The notes: generated from the sequence alone by a model not told the origin. A DNA stretch of 64,000 nt from Labia minor (GCA_963082975.1 OY720350.1:21546910-21610909), one strand, 5' to 3'. Numbered from the stretch's first letter, positions 31,257 through 43,458 are shown. Numbers and translations: made by a program.

Positions 31257-31825
31257 ATTATAGAAAATAAATAAATTATTATAAGAATAATTTTCTAAAA
31301 TAAATACATCTATTTTACAATATAATATTTTATTTTAAAAGAAATTTGAAAATTTAAATGATGCCGCCATTTTGGTAACCAAGAAGATTTCTTCCATTGG
31401 CTAATGACTGAAATGATGTCCTCACGTGAGAATCATACTATCTATATTTATATTTTAAAAATGAATCAATTCAAATTAAATTTTATAATTATTCAATTAA
31501 GATATAAAATTATTTTTTTAATCTATAAAAAAATAAAAAAAAATTTGACCAAGATGCGATTTGAAGGTTAAATATCTACTTTTAACGGTTAGTTTTCGCC
31601 GGGAATTGTTGCGGGTTCCTGTAAACCAGCTCATAGGTGGTAAGGTTTGGAGGATGTCATGAGTCTTGAGTTATGCTAACTATTATTTCTACTAATGTTT
31701 TCAGCCCGGCATAGCCGGGTTTCTTAAAAATTTCTAGCAATCGGTAACGATTGTGAGCTGGGTTTAATAGACTCAAGTGAAAATCTAGCGTTTAAAGGCA
31801 GGTTCAAGCCTGCCTTTAGTCGCTA
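31257..31825. other. Duplicated non-coding segment rich in short perfect hairpins
   Basis: It matches 62154-62750. It contains CCCGGC-ATA-GCCGGG near 31705-31720 and AAAGGCAGG-TTCAAG-CCTGCCTTT near 31794-31817. A GATGCCGCCATTTTGGTAAC block is at 31361. No coding frame was found. It may be part of an unclassified repeat. Confidence 0.5.
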
Positions 31826-32038
31826 GTGGGCATGAGAGAACGCTATGCATGAAAATGCATAGTGGGCATGAGAGAACGCTATGCATGAAAATGCATAGTG
31901 GGCATGAGAGAACGCTATGCATGAAAATGCATAGTGGGCATGAGAGAACGCTATGTATGAAAATGCATAGTGGGCATGAATGAACGCTATGCATGAAAAT
32001 GCATAGTGGGCATGAGAATGCGATGCATGAAAATGCAG
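31826..32038 (+). repeat. 36-bp minisatellite with hairpin in each unit (~6 copies)
   Basis: Tandem copies of GTGGGCATGAGAGAACG followed by CTATGCAT-GAAA-ATGCATAG, a perfect 8-bp stem with a GAAA loop. The paralogous site at 62745-62780 has only one degenerate unit, so the array expanded in copy A. Reading frames through it are repeat artefacts. Confidence 0.85.
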
Positions 32039-32075
32039 GAAACTAAATATATGTAGAAGATTAAACAAATTAATT

Positions 32076-32646
32076 ACCATCCTTAGCAACTCTTGACCTT
32101 TCTGACTCCAAATCTTTTTTTTTCAATTTTATATTATTTTATTTTTTTTTAAATTTTTTTATTTGTAATTTTATTTTCCAAAAATTAAATATATATATAT
32201 ATTTATATATCATATATTTATAGTTATTTATAAGTTTTAAATTATATATATATACATAATCATTATTTAAAATAATTTTTTTTCAGTTTATTTAAATGGT
32301 TTCTTGAAATATAAATATTACAATTTTTACTATCTCGCTTTAAACGCAAATATTAGGAAAATATAAGTAGAAGGTAGTACAAATAATTATTTAAACAAAT
32401 TATACCATCCTTAAAAGCAACTCTTGACCTTTCTGACTCCAAATCTTTTTTTTTTAAATTTTATATTATTTTTTTTTTTATTTTTTACTTGTAATTTCAT
32501 TTTCCAAAAATTAAATATATATATTTGTAGTTATTTATTAGTTTTAAATTACATAATCATTATTTAAAACTTTCATATACCATTTAAACAATTTTTTTTT
32601 CAGCTTATTTAAATGGTTTCTTGAAATATAAATTATTACAATTTTT
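32076..32646. repeat. Two tandem ~315-bp AT-rich units
   Basis: The block starting at CCATCCTTAGCAACTCTTGACC (32083) is repeated from CCATCCTTAAAAGCAACTC (32406). The first unit ends in ACAATTTTTACTATCTCG, i.e. a 9-bp stub of the HINE-1 start, then unrelated sequence; the second unit runs into a long HINE-1 copy. The same tandem pair exists in copy B (62809-63146). Confidence 0.65.
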
Positions 32647-33090
32647 ACTATCTCGCCAGAGGTGGTATTGCGATCACGAAAATTTTCGATTTTGGAGATT
32701 TTGATGTTTTTAAACGTTTTGAAGGTCCCTAAGTCATATACACTAAGGTTGAAAAAAATGTCTGTTCATGTGTATATATGTGTGTGTGTGTGTGTTTAAA
32801 CAAGATAACGCTTAAACGCTTTGAGCTAGAATCATGAAATTTGGTACACGGGCATTAGTCAAAATTCGTAGTTATCTATCAACTTTTGAGAAATGTAACT
32901 CATCCGGAAGTGGGTCATTCATTACCTACCACGTTTTGATTTTTTTTCCTCTAAACTGACTTTAAAAATAAAGATGTATGTTTCATAGATTTTCACATTA
33001 TTAAAAATTGTATAAAACTGGTATATATAGAATTTCAGCTTAATTGAATGGCTGAAAGTACCAAAATTAATTTTTTAACACTTGCATTTT
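32647..33090 (+). mobile_element. HINE-1 copy 4, 3'-truncated
   Basis: It starts ACTATCTCGCCAGAGGTGGT after TTTTT, includes a (TG)n tract at 32781-32797 and stops near AATTAATTTTTTAACACTTG without the 3' inverted repeat and hairpin. Confidence 0.7.
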
Positions 33091-34026
33091 AAGGTTAGTT
33101 TCTTATGCAAAAGGTTAATGATATGCTCTTCATTTTATTTCCAATATATTATATTTTATTTAATAATAATTTCAATCCAAAAATTCAATTCAATAGTTGA
33201 TACTACAAATTATATTAAACAGTTTGAAATATTTAATTTATGTGATGAATAAAAATTATTATTTACTGAAACAAATACCTCATTTTTTCAGAAGTGGACC
33301 GGGCTGGCCCATTACTAAAAAATACGATTAAAATTTCTTTTAATCAAAATCGTTTTTTTTTATTAAAATAAATGTGATGTATACAAATTTTTTTTTTGTT
33401 TTAAGTGTCTAGAACAATTTTATTCAGTAGAGGACCACTTGGCCAAATACTGAGACAACCCGTGTTCAATCACTAAATCTTTACAACTTAAATTATATTT
33501 TCATCAGATTCCTTTAGATATCTAAATTTTATGCTGATAATAAATTGTGTAAATAGGTTAATTCCCAATTTATAAACATTATTAAATTCATAATTTAATT
33601 TTATGAATTTAAATCATCAGCAATTTTTATTAGATTTAAATATCTTATTACTGATAATATTAAATATGATATATATTTATTATTATATCAGTATGAATAA
33701 TTATAATTATATTACATTAATATTACTAAAATTTCCAATATAGTTTTTAAATTATATTAATGCCATTATCTTTCTCTTTTCGATTGCATTAACTGACCTT
33801 ATTTCTTGTTTTTCAATGTACGAATTGGAACAAATAATGATATCAATTTTATTTTCTTTAATATTTTTTTTAATCTAAATATTATTTTTAATATATATAT
33901 ACATAGTATAATATTGCTTATTTAAAAATATGATGTTCTAGAATTTTGTAATTAATAATTTTTCTAATTTTTTATTTCATTATAAAATTAGAACAATTAA
34001 AATTATAGCAATTTTGTGATAATAAT
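33091..34026. other. AT-rich spacer
   Basis: No gene or window repeat recognised. Confidence 0.45.
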
Positions 34027-34330
34027 CGCATTGTGCTAGTGGACCTCTATCCCAACACAACACATTTATTACAACGAATGGATGTTGCAGTGTTCAGGCC
34101 GCTCAAAGTCTGGAAGAAATGAGTCCATAAGTGGCGGATAGAAAACATTCATGTCTGAAGCAGAGTCATCCGATTTTGGGCAAGAGTATGACAGCCTACC
34201 ATAACTGTTTCGAATGAATTAAATAAAATCCCTAGTCCATTTAAAAAACACTTTTATTTTCCAGGCAAGAAACAATCCATCAGTGGTAAAAGAAAGCCAA
34301 AAAAAAGCTACCATCAGTTGTGTCAGGAAA
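34027..34330 (+). pseudogene. pogo/jerky-type transposase C-terminal relic
   Basis: The frame starting near GTGCTAGTGGACCTCTATCC reads LVDLYPNTTHLLQRMDVAVF, then RPLKVWKK, and after a stop KWRIENIHV. YPN.TH.LQ..DVAVF.PLK is the C-terminal end of the DDE domain in pogo/Tigger/jerky-like transposases. There are multiple stops and no upstream catalytic part, so it is a dead fragment. Confidence 0.65.
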
Positions 34331-34967
34331 ACTTTGCATTTTATATAAGAAAATAAAAAAGAAGAATTGGAAAAATTAAAAAATGAGTGATCTCTTGAGA
34401 GGCCAAAAAAGGAGAGAAAAAAAATGAAAAAGTTAGATAGAAATGCTTTTAAATGGATAAGAACGGTTTAAAAAGTGTAAATATACAAAATTATAAAAAA
34501 TATTAATAAAACCAATCCTTAGTGCATTTTATTTCATTTATTTATTTTAAACCCATTTTAGGTTGATGGTCCATTACTGGATCAAAAAGTGGCCCACTAC
34601 TAAAACAAAAAATACGTTTTGAAAAAATTTAAAAAAATATTTAAATATACATTAACCGAATGTAAGTGTTGTCATAATTAAAAATAGTTGTATAATATGT
34701 TAGCACTTGTTTTGTTGTTATTCCCTCCATACTTTCCTGTTCCGATCGACATTACAAGCTCACTTTGCTTTTAATTGCTCAGTGTTTTTTTTTCTTTATC
34801 AATTATTTTTATACTTTATTTCGATTCCTCTTTCTTTTATTAATTGTTTTCAAAGTCCTCTTTAATAGATATTATCATTTTACATTTTTTAAAAAATCGT
34901 TTTTAATTTTTTAAATCTTAATATTTTTTTTATTGATTTAAGATCTGTTATATTATAATTCACTGTG
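34331..34967. other. AT-rich spacer
   Basis: Purine-rich at 34340-34450, otherwise AT-rich. No gene called. Confidence 0.45.
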
Positions 34968-35123
34968 TCAGGAGTAGTCAATTTGAACGAATTGAATTGT
35001 AACTCACCGTATAATCCAGATCTGGCCTTCAAGAACTACCAACTGTTTTCAGATATCACAAGAATGCACCAGAGTATGAAATTTTACTCGAATGATAGCG
35101 AAGTTAAAACAGCATGGGAGTAG
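34968..35123 (+). pseudogene. Mariner transposase C-terminal fragment
   Basis: An open segment reads SPYNPDLAFKNYQLFSDI and ends FYSNDSEVKTAWE before a stop. It parallels the mariner C-terminus around the third catalytic Asp (PPYSPDLAP.D..LF in the family) and the SDEEVK helix. No terminal repeats are found. Confidence 0.55.
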
Positions 35124-35853
35124 TGAGTATATGATAAGATATCAATATTTATACATTAGTTCTATAATTACTATATATTTATATTAGTTTTTAAAATTCA
35201 CACATACAAATATAGTATATCTATATCAATATTATTAATAGTGATTTTTGTATAAAGACTTTTTAAAAGTATTACTTTATCATTCCAAATAAAAAAAGCA
35301 TATGCTTTTTCTAAATGAAATTGGGCATCCTATATAAATGATGTACATTCCCTTTTAACTGATTGATCTTTCTATATACATTTTCCAATGAATATCGTAC
35401 TTTTTTTACTTCTCTTAAATAACATTTTTATTTGGGTCTTTATAATATGAAAGCTAGCTAGCACAAGCTCAAACATAAAAACCACTAAAGAAGTAAAAAT
35501 TTATCCATGATTTTTTTTAAATGGCTTCAATGAGTTATATATATATATAAATAAATATAACTTATTGAAGTCATTTAATATATATATATATATATATATG
35601 AATTTTGAATACAAGAAGTTTTTTTCGAGTTGTTTTCATGTTTACTAAGACTGTTCTTGACGTTTATACGCTCGTATTCATGAGAGTTAGAAGTACTGAA
35701 AGGAAAACTCCACCAGTCCAATCAACCCAAAAATCTCCCTATGACTCTTGATCATACAGCCTAAGACCCATAATCCCAAAAATGTTCTAGTTCTCTTGGA
35801 AATAACCCCAAAGTGGGTAAACATGAAAATAATCCGGGGAAAACTTTTTATAT

Positions 35854-35890
<37 letters not shown>

Positions 35891-36721
35891 AATGTTTTTT
35901 TTTGTGTATGGGTGGACTTGGCAGGGGAAAATCTAAGAACAAGAAGGATTGGTCTCATATGTGTAATGGAAAAGGGTGGACTTTGAATCGGCGTGAACTG
36001 ACCTGGAGATCTGGACTATAAAAAAAAGAAAAAATATTAAATTTATCATTAAGAATAAAATTTATAATAAGATTTATTATATTTGATATTTAAATATAAA
36101 TTGTTAAAACCTTTAGAGATTTAGATTTAAAGATTTTAAATTATAAAATTATATACAGTCATTTTTTTATATTTTTTATAAAAAAATATAGAAAGACGTT
36201 TTATAAAAATTATAAATAAACCGTCTGCTCTCCACGGTAGTCTACGAACGAATGCTCTTGTTTGACTTTTCAACTAGTCTCTTCAGGGGAAACGTCTTAC
36301 AATAATCTCTTCCAATGAAAATGAATTTATATTTAAAAAAATAAATTTTATTTTTAACGGATTAATGATAATTTTGGAATATCATTACAATATATAAATT
36401 TATTAACATTTGCAAGAAATAAATACTTTACTAGTTTGTAATTTTATTATTATTATTTTAATTATAATATATAATCTTGGGCACCCCTTTACAGTCCCTT
36501 TTTGAGCGGTGATTTTTTTTATTATTTATTCATCTATTTTATTTACTTATTTATTTATTGTATATTGTGTTTATTGATTGTTTTTGGTCTAAAAGGAAAA
36601 TTCTTTCTTTCCAAGTGATCTATCCGGGGTAGCGTTGTGTCTGACACAATGGAATCGATCAGGATTCTGTAATTTACTGGCTGTGCCCCAGCAAAGAAGA
36701 TGAAATTCTTCCTGTAGGGCA
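35124..36721. other. Unassigned stretch with small GC-richer patches
   Basis: Patches at 35640-35830, 35890-36020, 36230-36310 and 36590-36735 are less AT-rich than average but show no convincing frame. A 22-bp inverted repeat (AATGGCTTCAATGAGTTATA and inverse) spans 35521-35578, and a (TA)n tract lies at 35856-35888. Confidence 0.35.
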
Positions 36722-37390
36722 GGGATGGCAAATAGGATTTGGTCAAAGTGCTAAAATAAACTAAATTTAAATGAAATTTTTTTCGCGTGCCCGTTTACCT
36801 TTTATTTATATGCATTTTTTAATGGATTATAATAATTGATAAAAAAACAATAAAAAAAAGAAATAAATTGTAATATTAGAGATCATGTGATAACATTAAT
36901 TAAATATAAAGATTTTATATAAATTATATAAATTTTATTAATAACGATCATAGAAAATTCTTACAATTTGTTTGTTCTTTATTATTAAAATCCTGAAACA
37001 AACTATCAGCCGCCTTTATCATAACCGTTTTTATAAACTCCCATCAGAAAATGGTTTTCATTTCTTAGCAATCAAATAAGAAATTTCAAAACTAGCTTCC
37101 GTAACATTGCTGTTGGTTTTTACAAATTTTGATAATAAATTCGATTGATTTTTAGCTATCTTTAACCGTTGAGAAATTAGTTCTTTTCTTTCTTCAATAT
37201 GTTTTTTGGCGATGTTATTATGGTTTGTTTCAAAGTGTCGCTTAATACATGGCGTTCGACATACAATAATTTCAGAGCACAGGCCGCACCGAGCTTTATC
37301 TCCTTGTTTAAAAAAAACCCGTAATCAACTGTCCATGGCGATACAAAGCTTCGAATATCTTGAAGTTTTTGTTTTTTTGGTACCATTTTA
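36722..37390 (-). pseudogene. hAT-type transposon relic with BED zinc finger
   Basis: The left edge carries CAGGGATGGCAAAT, a hAT-like terminus, followed by CGCGTGCCCG. The minus strand from ATG 37386 reads W.VDYGFF, then after a frameshift a BED-type finger with CGLCSEIIVCRTPCIKRHFE and a following TNHNN. Further down come KFVKTNSNVTEASFEISYLI and FSDGS, typical of hAT transposases of the ZBED5/FAM200 type. Stops occur before the catalytic domain, most of which is absent. Confidence 0.65.
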
Positions 37391-37953
37391 ATTCAAAAAA
37401 AATATTCATTTAAAGTTAAACACAAATTTTAGTAAAACTAAATACTCATTAAATAATATTTAAGAATTATATCACAATTATATATATGTACGTATGCAAA
37501 GGCAGTTAGAAAAAAAAACTTTTGAAAAAAAAACAGAAACTATTTTAAAATAAGAAATTTTTTTACTTAATTTTTTAAAATTTTTTGACGTGCCTGAAAA
37601 TTTTTTTCGCGTGCCAAAATTGTAGGGATTACTTGAATATAAATGAGATTTATATCTAGTCCAATGAATGATTTTTGTAAGGCACAAATGGTCTTTGTTG
37701 CTGAGGTGCCTCGATGTTCAAATAATAATAATAATCTATAATCTAAAACTTTTTATTATTAAATTGTCGAAATTTTGGGAAGATTTATTAAAAATCAATA
37801 AATATTGCAAAAATGCTTCAAAAATGTTGCTTTTGATTTCCATATTTTATAGAGCACCAAACAAAAACTTTATATTATCCGGATTCAAACAATTTTTTTT
37901 TTTCATAACAAATCCTTTTATATCAGATGTCAATATATATATATATATATATT
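37391..37953. other. AT-rich spacer with possible hAT end remnants
   Basis: GACGTGCCTGAAA..TTTCGCGTGCCAAAATTG near 37586-37621 echoes the CGCGTGCC motif at 36783 and may be part of the same hAT element. Otherwise no feature is seen. Confidence 0.35.
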
Positions 37954-38104
37954 ATGGTTGTATATGATAAGTTAAAAGAATATATTATATTTAGTTGTCA
38001 GGAGAGTATTTTTACAATTAAGTCCTCTAATGAAAAACAAAACTAAAATGACTCTCCTGACAACTAAATATAATATATTCTTTTAACTTATCATATACAA
38101 CCAT
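37954..38104. repeat. Perfect 54-bp inverted repeat, 43-nt spacer
   Basis: 37954-38007 (ATGGTTGTATATGATAAG...) and 38051-38104 (...CTTATCATATACAACCAT) are exact inverse complements by eye. The right arm ends exactly where the retroposed insert begins. Non-coding. Confidence 0.85.
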
Positions 38105-38432
38105 CGTCTTACTGACAATTAGACCCTAGCTATATCTCCATCAATGCTAGCAGACTGTCCCCTTCTCTCTCTTAATTTTATCCTTTTCCTTATTTCTTCT
38201 CTTGCTTCTCATCTCCCTTCAGCCCATACTAATTTCTTCTTTACTTTATTATTATTATTATTATTATTTTTTCTTTTCTTTTTTGCTTTGTTTTCTGTCC
38301 CTTCAAGTAATCCTATCCTGAACCAGTCTCACGTGTATATAATTTACTTCTGTATATTTTGAAATGTTTTATTATTGCCCTATTTGAGGGCAGATGTAAA
38401 ATTTTTCTGGAAAATAAAAAAAAAAAAAAAAA
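38105..38432 (+). mobile_element. Poly(A)-tailed retroposed insert with 12-bp target duplication
   Basis: The insert ends in an A-run (about 38410-38432) and is flanked by ATATACAACCAT on the left (38093-38104) and again after the A-run on the right (about 38433-38446). Before the tail is a GGGCAGATGTAAAATTTTTC stretch resembling a non-LTR element 3' UTR, and 38140-38300 is pyrimidine-rich. The features are those of LINE-driven retroposition. The parent RNA is not identified. Confidence 0.65.
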
Positions 38433-38711
38433 AAAAAATATATACAACCATAAAAAAAATTTTTTTTTTTGATTTATAAACAAAAGAATTGGATGAAATT
38501 TTAATATAGGACACCTACATTTTGTATTGATTTTCTCAAATAATGAAATTAATTACAGGCATAACAAAGATATTGTGACTATCATATAATTAAACATTTA
38601 ACACAAACCATATGTCTTATCTTTTTAAATTTTATTGACAAGACTATTTGGAAAATTAATCTATGAATCAATCGAATATTACCACAATGATCATATTTAT
38701 TATATTAAAGA

Positions 38712-39355
38712 TAAATAAGTTGACCTGTGGCCAGGTCCGAACCGACCGACGGTTTGAAATAAATTAATTTCCAGCTACAGAAACAATTTCAAATAATTTT
38801 AATATATCTATTAATGTAATAAAAAACAGATATGGATACATAAATAATAAATATAAACATTTTTAATTTTATTTTATTTATAATATATATGCAAGACCAG
38901 GCTGTGACGTCATGCATGGCTGGATGACGTCATATAATTTTAAATCAAGAAAAAACTAATAAATATGATTTTTTTCGAGGATAAAACCAATACAAAATGC
39001 ATGATTCGTGGTGATATATAAAAAAAATCTCCTTTGGTGTGAAAATAACCCTTTCCTTCCTATCGTCGATCGCTAATACTACCACTTCCGGTTTCCGGAT
39101 TTGCACCAAAAGTTGATAAATTCATCCCACTGATGCATTAAGTAAATATACCAAATTTCATCAAAATCGGTTGAGCCGTTCAGGCTGTACACATCTATAC
39201 GGACGGACGGACAGACGGACGGACAAACGGACGGACAGACATGCTAAAAATACTTTTTTCTGTTTAGAAAATGCATTATTCGTGGAGATATGTAAAAATC
39301 TCCACATGTGAAATTTGGTGTGAAAACAATACCTCCCTTACTAACGTCGGTCGGT
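38712..39355 (-). mobile_element. HINE-2 copy 2 (complete)
   Basis: Minus orientation, with start ACCGACCGACG at 39345-39355 and the 3' hairpin (GACCTG/CAGGTC) at 38721-38736. The (TCCG/TCTG)n core lies at 39198-39241. The start follows a TT pair (CCTTGTT on the minus strand). Confidence 0.8.
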
Positions 39356-39970
39356 AACAAGGTATAATTTACTCTAATATAATATATTATATAAATTATA
39401 AAAAAAAATTAATTTTATAAAATAATATTAGTATAATTAAAAATAGTGACTTAATGATTAATTAGATCCAATAAATAAATCCAAGTTAAAGCTAAACTTA
39501 AATTAAAATGTAAGCTTAAACCACGACATGTTTCCTAGCCAGGATATGGAATTAAGTAGGATTCCCTCATTTTAGAGAAGAACAAATGAAGAGAGAGTGT
39601 TACGGGTCAAACGACCATCCCCTGAATACATGAGAAAGGAGGGAAAGAAAGGAATAAAAGGATATGTTCATATATATATATATAGTATGGTATTATGGTA
39701 TATAAAGAAGCAGAGAAAAAGAATATCTTAGAAGAATAGGGAATTATTGTTGACACTTTCAAAAACTATAAAGTAAACGTCTTTTATATTATAATATTTT
39801 AAGATACAATTATAAAAATGTGATGCATAAATTATGGTGTAAGCATAATAATTCCAATTTTTATATTATAGAATCAAGTTCGAATTGCTTGATGTAATTA
39901 TATTTTTTAATGTTTCTATAATAAATAAAAATATTTCTTAGAATAGAAAAGTTGAAAAAATTAATCTGAA
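39356..39970. other. AT-rich spacer
   Basis: A slightly GC-richer patch at 39520-39650 has no recognised frame. Confidence 0.4.
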
Positions 39971-40531
39971 TTATCTCCACTCGAATATCTAGAAATTTTA
40001 ATTGGATTAATTAACATATATTATAATTAATTAAAATTAATAAATAATATTTATTAAACCAGCGCGTGTTTGGCTCTTTGTTGATGGCATCACGTGTTGG
40101 CGCGTGAGATTTGTAGTGTTAAAAAATTAATTCTGTTACTTACAGCGATTCAATCAAGCTGAAATTCTATATATAGCAGTTTTAATCATGCGAAAAATTA
40201 TCAAACATCTATCTTTATTTTTACGGTTACTTTAGACTTTAGAGGAAAAAAATCAAAACGTTGTAGGTAATGACCCTCCTCCGTTGAGCTACATTTCTCA
40301 AAAGTTGATAGATAACTACGAATTTTGAATAATGCCCATGTACCAAATTTCATGATTCTAGCTCAAACCGTTTTTGCGTAATCTTGTCTACATACATACA
40401 CACACACACACACACAGACATTTTTATTAACCTTATGGAAAATGATTCAGGAACCTTCAAAACGTATAAAAACATCAAAATCTCAACATCGAAAATTTTC
40501 GTGATCGCAATACTATCTCTGGCAAGATAGT
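39971..40531 (-). mobile_element. HINE-1 copy 5
   Basis: On the minus strand it starts ACTATCTTGCCAGAGATAGT after TTTTTT. The (TG)n core is at 40396-40418 and the 3' end at 39971-39995 is partly degenerate. Confidence 0.7.
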
Positions 40532-41319
40532 AAAAAACACTGCCCACAATCCCAGAGCTGCCCAGATTCAAGTTTACAGAGCGGCGAGTTTGTCTATAGT
40601 AATCGAGAACCAAATTCAAATTTCATCCCAGTTGCTCTTTAAAAACAATTTGAGCAACTTATACTATTGTAAATATTTATGATATTATACAAATAAATAT
40701 TAAAAATAATAATTTATTTATAAAGATTATATTAATAACATTAATTGGATTTTGAATTAATTTTTTTTTATTTATTTTTTTAAAAAAATTGAAAATATTT
40801 GTCATGTTTGTCCAGTAATTTTGTACACTAATTGTTAAAATATTTAAAACCTTTACTTTGGATCGGATTATTTAATATAAATCAATTTTTATTCTCATTT
40901 TATTAATAATACTATTGTACTAGATACTAAATAAATATTTACTATTGCTTTAAAGATTTAAAAATTTGAAGATTGATTGAAAGTTTGAATCTGACTGGTC
41001 TTTATTAAAAATAAATAACAAAAAAATTAATTAAAATTTTTTTTATTAAGCAATATTTAATTTTGCTTTCTATATCCGTATGAATGAGAATCCATTGGTC
41101 AAATGTTTTTCAACGCTCTATTGAATTTTTGATACCTCAAATATTGAACGAATTAAACGTTAATATTTTTTTTTTTTAATATAATTTTATAACACAGTTG
41201 ACTAAATCTTATTTCATTAACAATATTGGAACTTTTAAAGTTTTTTTTTTTTTTTTTTTTTTTTTTTGTTAAATTCTCAATTTTTTCTCATATTATTTAG
41301 AAGAAACAAAAAGGAAAAA
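40532..41319. other. AT-rich spacer
   Basis: A GC-richer patch at 40545-40650 is unassigned. A T27 run is at 41241-41267. Confidence 0.4.
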
Positions 41320-41575
41320 AAAATACTGCTATGGCTCTATCGAATTCGAAAATTCTTGGCCGCAAACCCATTTCCCCAACCGTTCTGTCCGAATTCTTTT
41401 ATACCTTACTCCGGGGGGAGGCACTTAAATGGGAAAGTTGAAACTGAGTTTTTCACAGACCATCTATTTGTGTGGCCTGAGCTGCTAAGAGACCCGACAG
41501 GTTGCTTAAATACTGTATATGTCGCCTTTATTTTGAAGACCACGTGTTTTGAAAAGTGGAGAAGAAAAAATTAAA
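41320..41575 (+). other. GC-richer coding-like island, possible THAP-domain relic
   Basis: One frame near the end reads RPDRLLKYCICRLYFEDHVF, like the C-terminal Cys-x2-His/phenylalanine part of a THAP DNA-binding domain except that the His position is Tyr. The frame is interrupted upstream. THAP domains occur in P-element transposases and host proteins. The call is weak. Confidence 0.25.
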
Positions 41576-41808
41576 ATTAAATATTATAATTAAAGCCTCT
41601 TATTCCCACTTCAAATTCACATAAAGTCCTATTTATAATAGACGCTAGGGTTCTATTAACAAAACTGAAAAATTAAGTAATAAACTCCTCCCGTCTATCT
41701 AATTTATAACACCGATTATAATGAAATTTTAATGAATGTTTGAGAATAATAGATATCAAAATTTAAAAATAAAAGAAATTTGCCAAATAAAAAATAAGAA
41801 AAATTTTA

Positions 41809-42438
41809 AATAAGTTGACCAGTGGCCAGGCGCAGAACCGACCGAAGGTTTGAAATAAATTAATTTTCAGCTACAGAAACAATTTCAAATATAATTTAAA
41901 TGTATCTATTATTGCAATAAAAAACAGATATAGATATAACATAAATATTTTTAATTTTATTTTATTTATAAAATATAAGAAGGTGCTGGCTGTGACGTCA
42001 TGAATGGCTGGACGACGTCATATAATTTTAAATTAAGAAAAAACTAATAAAGATGATTTTTCTCGAGTATAAAACCAATGCAAAGTGAATGATTCGTGAT
42101 GATATGTAAAAAATCTCCTCATGTGAAATTTGGTGTGAAAATAACCCTTCCCTTCCTATAGTCGATCGCTAATACTACCACTTCCAGTTTCCGGATTTGC
42201 ACCAAAAGTTGAGCAATTCATCCCACTGATGCATTAAGTAAATATACCAAATTTCATCAAAATCCGTTCAGCCGTTCAGGATGTACACATCTATACGGAC
42301 GGACAGACGGACGGACGGACATCATGCTAAAAATACTTTTTTCTGTTAAGAAAATGCATGATTCGTAGAGATATGGAAAAATCTCCAGATGTGAAATTTG
42401 GTGTGAAAACAATGCCTCCCTTACTGTCGTCGGTCGGT
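41809..42438 (-). mobile_element. HINE-2 copy 3 (variant 3' end)
   Basis: Same family as 28886-29529, in minus orientation. The 3' end reads GCGCCTGGCCACTGGTCAAC instead of the hairpin sequence, as in 49799-50425, defining a subfamily that has lost perfect pairing. The start is preceded by TTTTTT. Confidence 0.75.
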
Positions 42439-42546
42439 AAAAAATGTATATTTACTATTGAGATCATGACAAATTTTGTAATTTTAATTTATTTTAAAAT
42501 AAATATTATATATTACAAAAAACATTATTCGTTTCTTTTAGATAAA

Positions 42547-42698
42547 ATTACATAAAAGATTGTAGAATTTTCAGTCAAGTGAAAAATTATTTATTTGGAT
42601 ATAAAACCAAAAAGCATAATTGATTGCTGAAATGTTAGTTTTATCTCTGAACAAATAATTTTTCACTCAACTGTAAATTCTTCAATTTATTTAATTAC
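42547..42698. mobile_element. Short MITE, copy 2
   Basis: Termini TTGTAGAATTTTCAGTCAAG and inverse TTGAGTGAAAAATTATTTGT/CTGTAAATTCTTCAA match the MITE at 561-720. Confidence 0.65.
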
Positions 42699-42818
42699 AA
42701 TATTCATTCTAAAGAAAACAAGAAAGCAAGCTAAGAAAAACGTGGTAAAAACAGACACACACACACACGTTTCAATTAGTTTCGGCCTGAGCTGCATGAT
42801 GGCGCAAAAGCTTGTTTA

Positions 42819-43458
42819 AATAAGTTGACCTGTGGCCAGGTCCGAACCGACCGACTGTTTGAAATAAATTAATTTCCAGCTACAGAAACAATTTCAAATA
42901 ATTTTAATATATCTATTAATGTAATAAAAAACAGATATGGATACATAAATAATAAATATAAACATTTTTAATTTTATTTTATTTATAATATATATTCAAG
43001 ACCAGGCTGTGACGTCATGAATGGCTGGATGACGTCATATAATTTTAAATCAAGAAAAAACTAATAAATATGATTTTTCTCGAGGATAAAACCAATACAA
43101 AGTGCATGATTCGTGGTGATATATAAAAAAATCTCCTTTGGTGTGAAAATAACCCTTTCCTTCCTATCGTCGATCGCTAATACTACCACTTCCGGTTTCC
43201 GGAATTGCACCAAAAGTTGATCAATTCATCCCACTGATGCATTAAGTAAATATACCAAATTTCATCAAAATCCGTTGAGCCGTTCAGGCTGTACACATCT
43301 ATACGGACGGACGGACGGACAGACGGACGGACGGGCAGACATCATGCTAAAAATACTTTTTTCTGTTTAGAAAATGCATGATTCGTGGAGATATGTAAAA
43401 ATCTCCACATGTGAAATTTGGTGTGAAAACAATACCTCCCTTACTATCGTCGGTCGGT
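42819..43458 (-). mobile_element. HINE-2 copy 4 (complete)
   Basis: Minus orientation with an intact 3' hairpin at 42827-42842, the start at 43448-43458 preceded by a T-run, and a long (TCCG)n core at 43300-43340. Confidence 0.8.

Larger units (their letters stand above)
17818..32660. repeat. Segmental duplication, copy A (17818-22984 plus 30783-32660)
   Basis: Sequence on both sides of the F-box gene matches 55784-63146 colinearly. Anchors include CAAATTGTACAAATTCTCGA (17840), the gene itself, a GA-rich tract at 22768-22790 matching 61162-61182, and the hairpin-rich segment 31257-32076 matching 62154-62810. The colinearity is broken in copy A by 22984-30782 (repeat arrays plus the gypsy element) and by an extra ~1.4 kb at 20923-22327. 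Confidence 0.85.

Noticed and set aside
31826-32038. CRISPR-like array (regular repeats)
   Set aside because: Units are contiguous with no unique spacers, and the genome is eukaryotic.
31785-32089. Two overlapping minus-strand frames with repeating His/Cys/Ala motifs
   Set aside because: They arise because the 36-bp minisatellite unit is a multiple of three; the paralogous locus has one unit and no frame.
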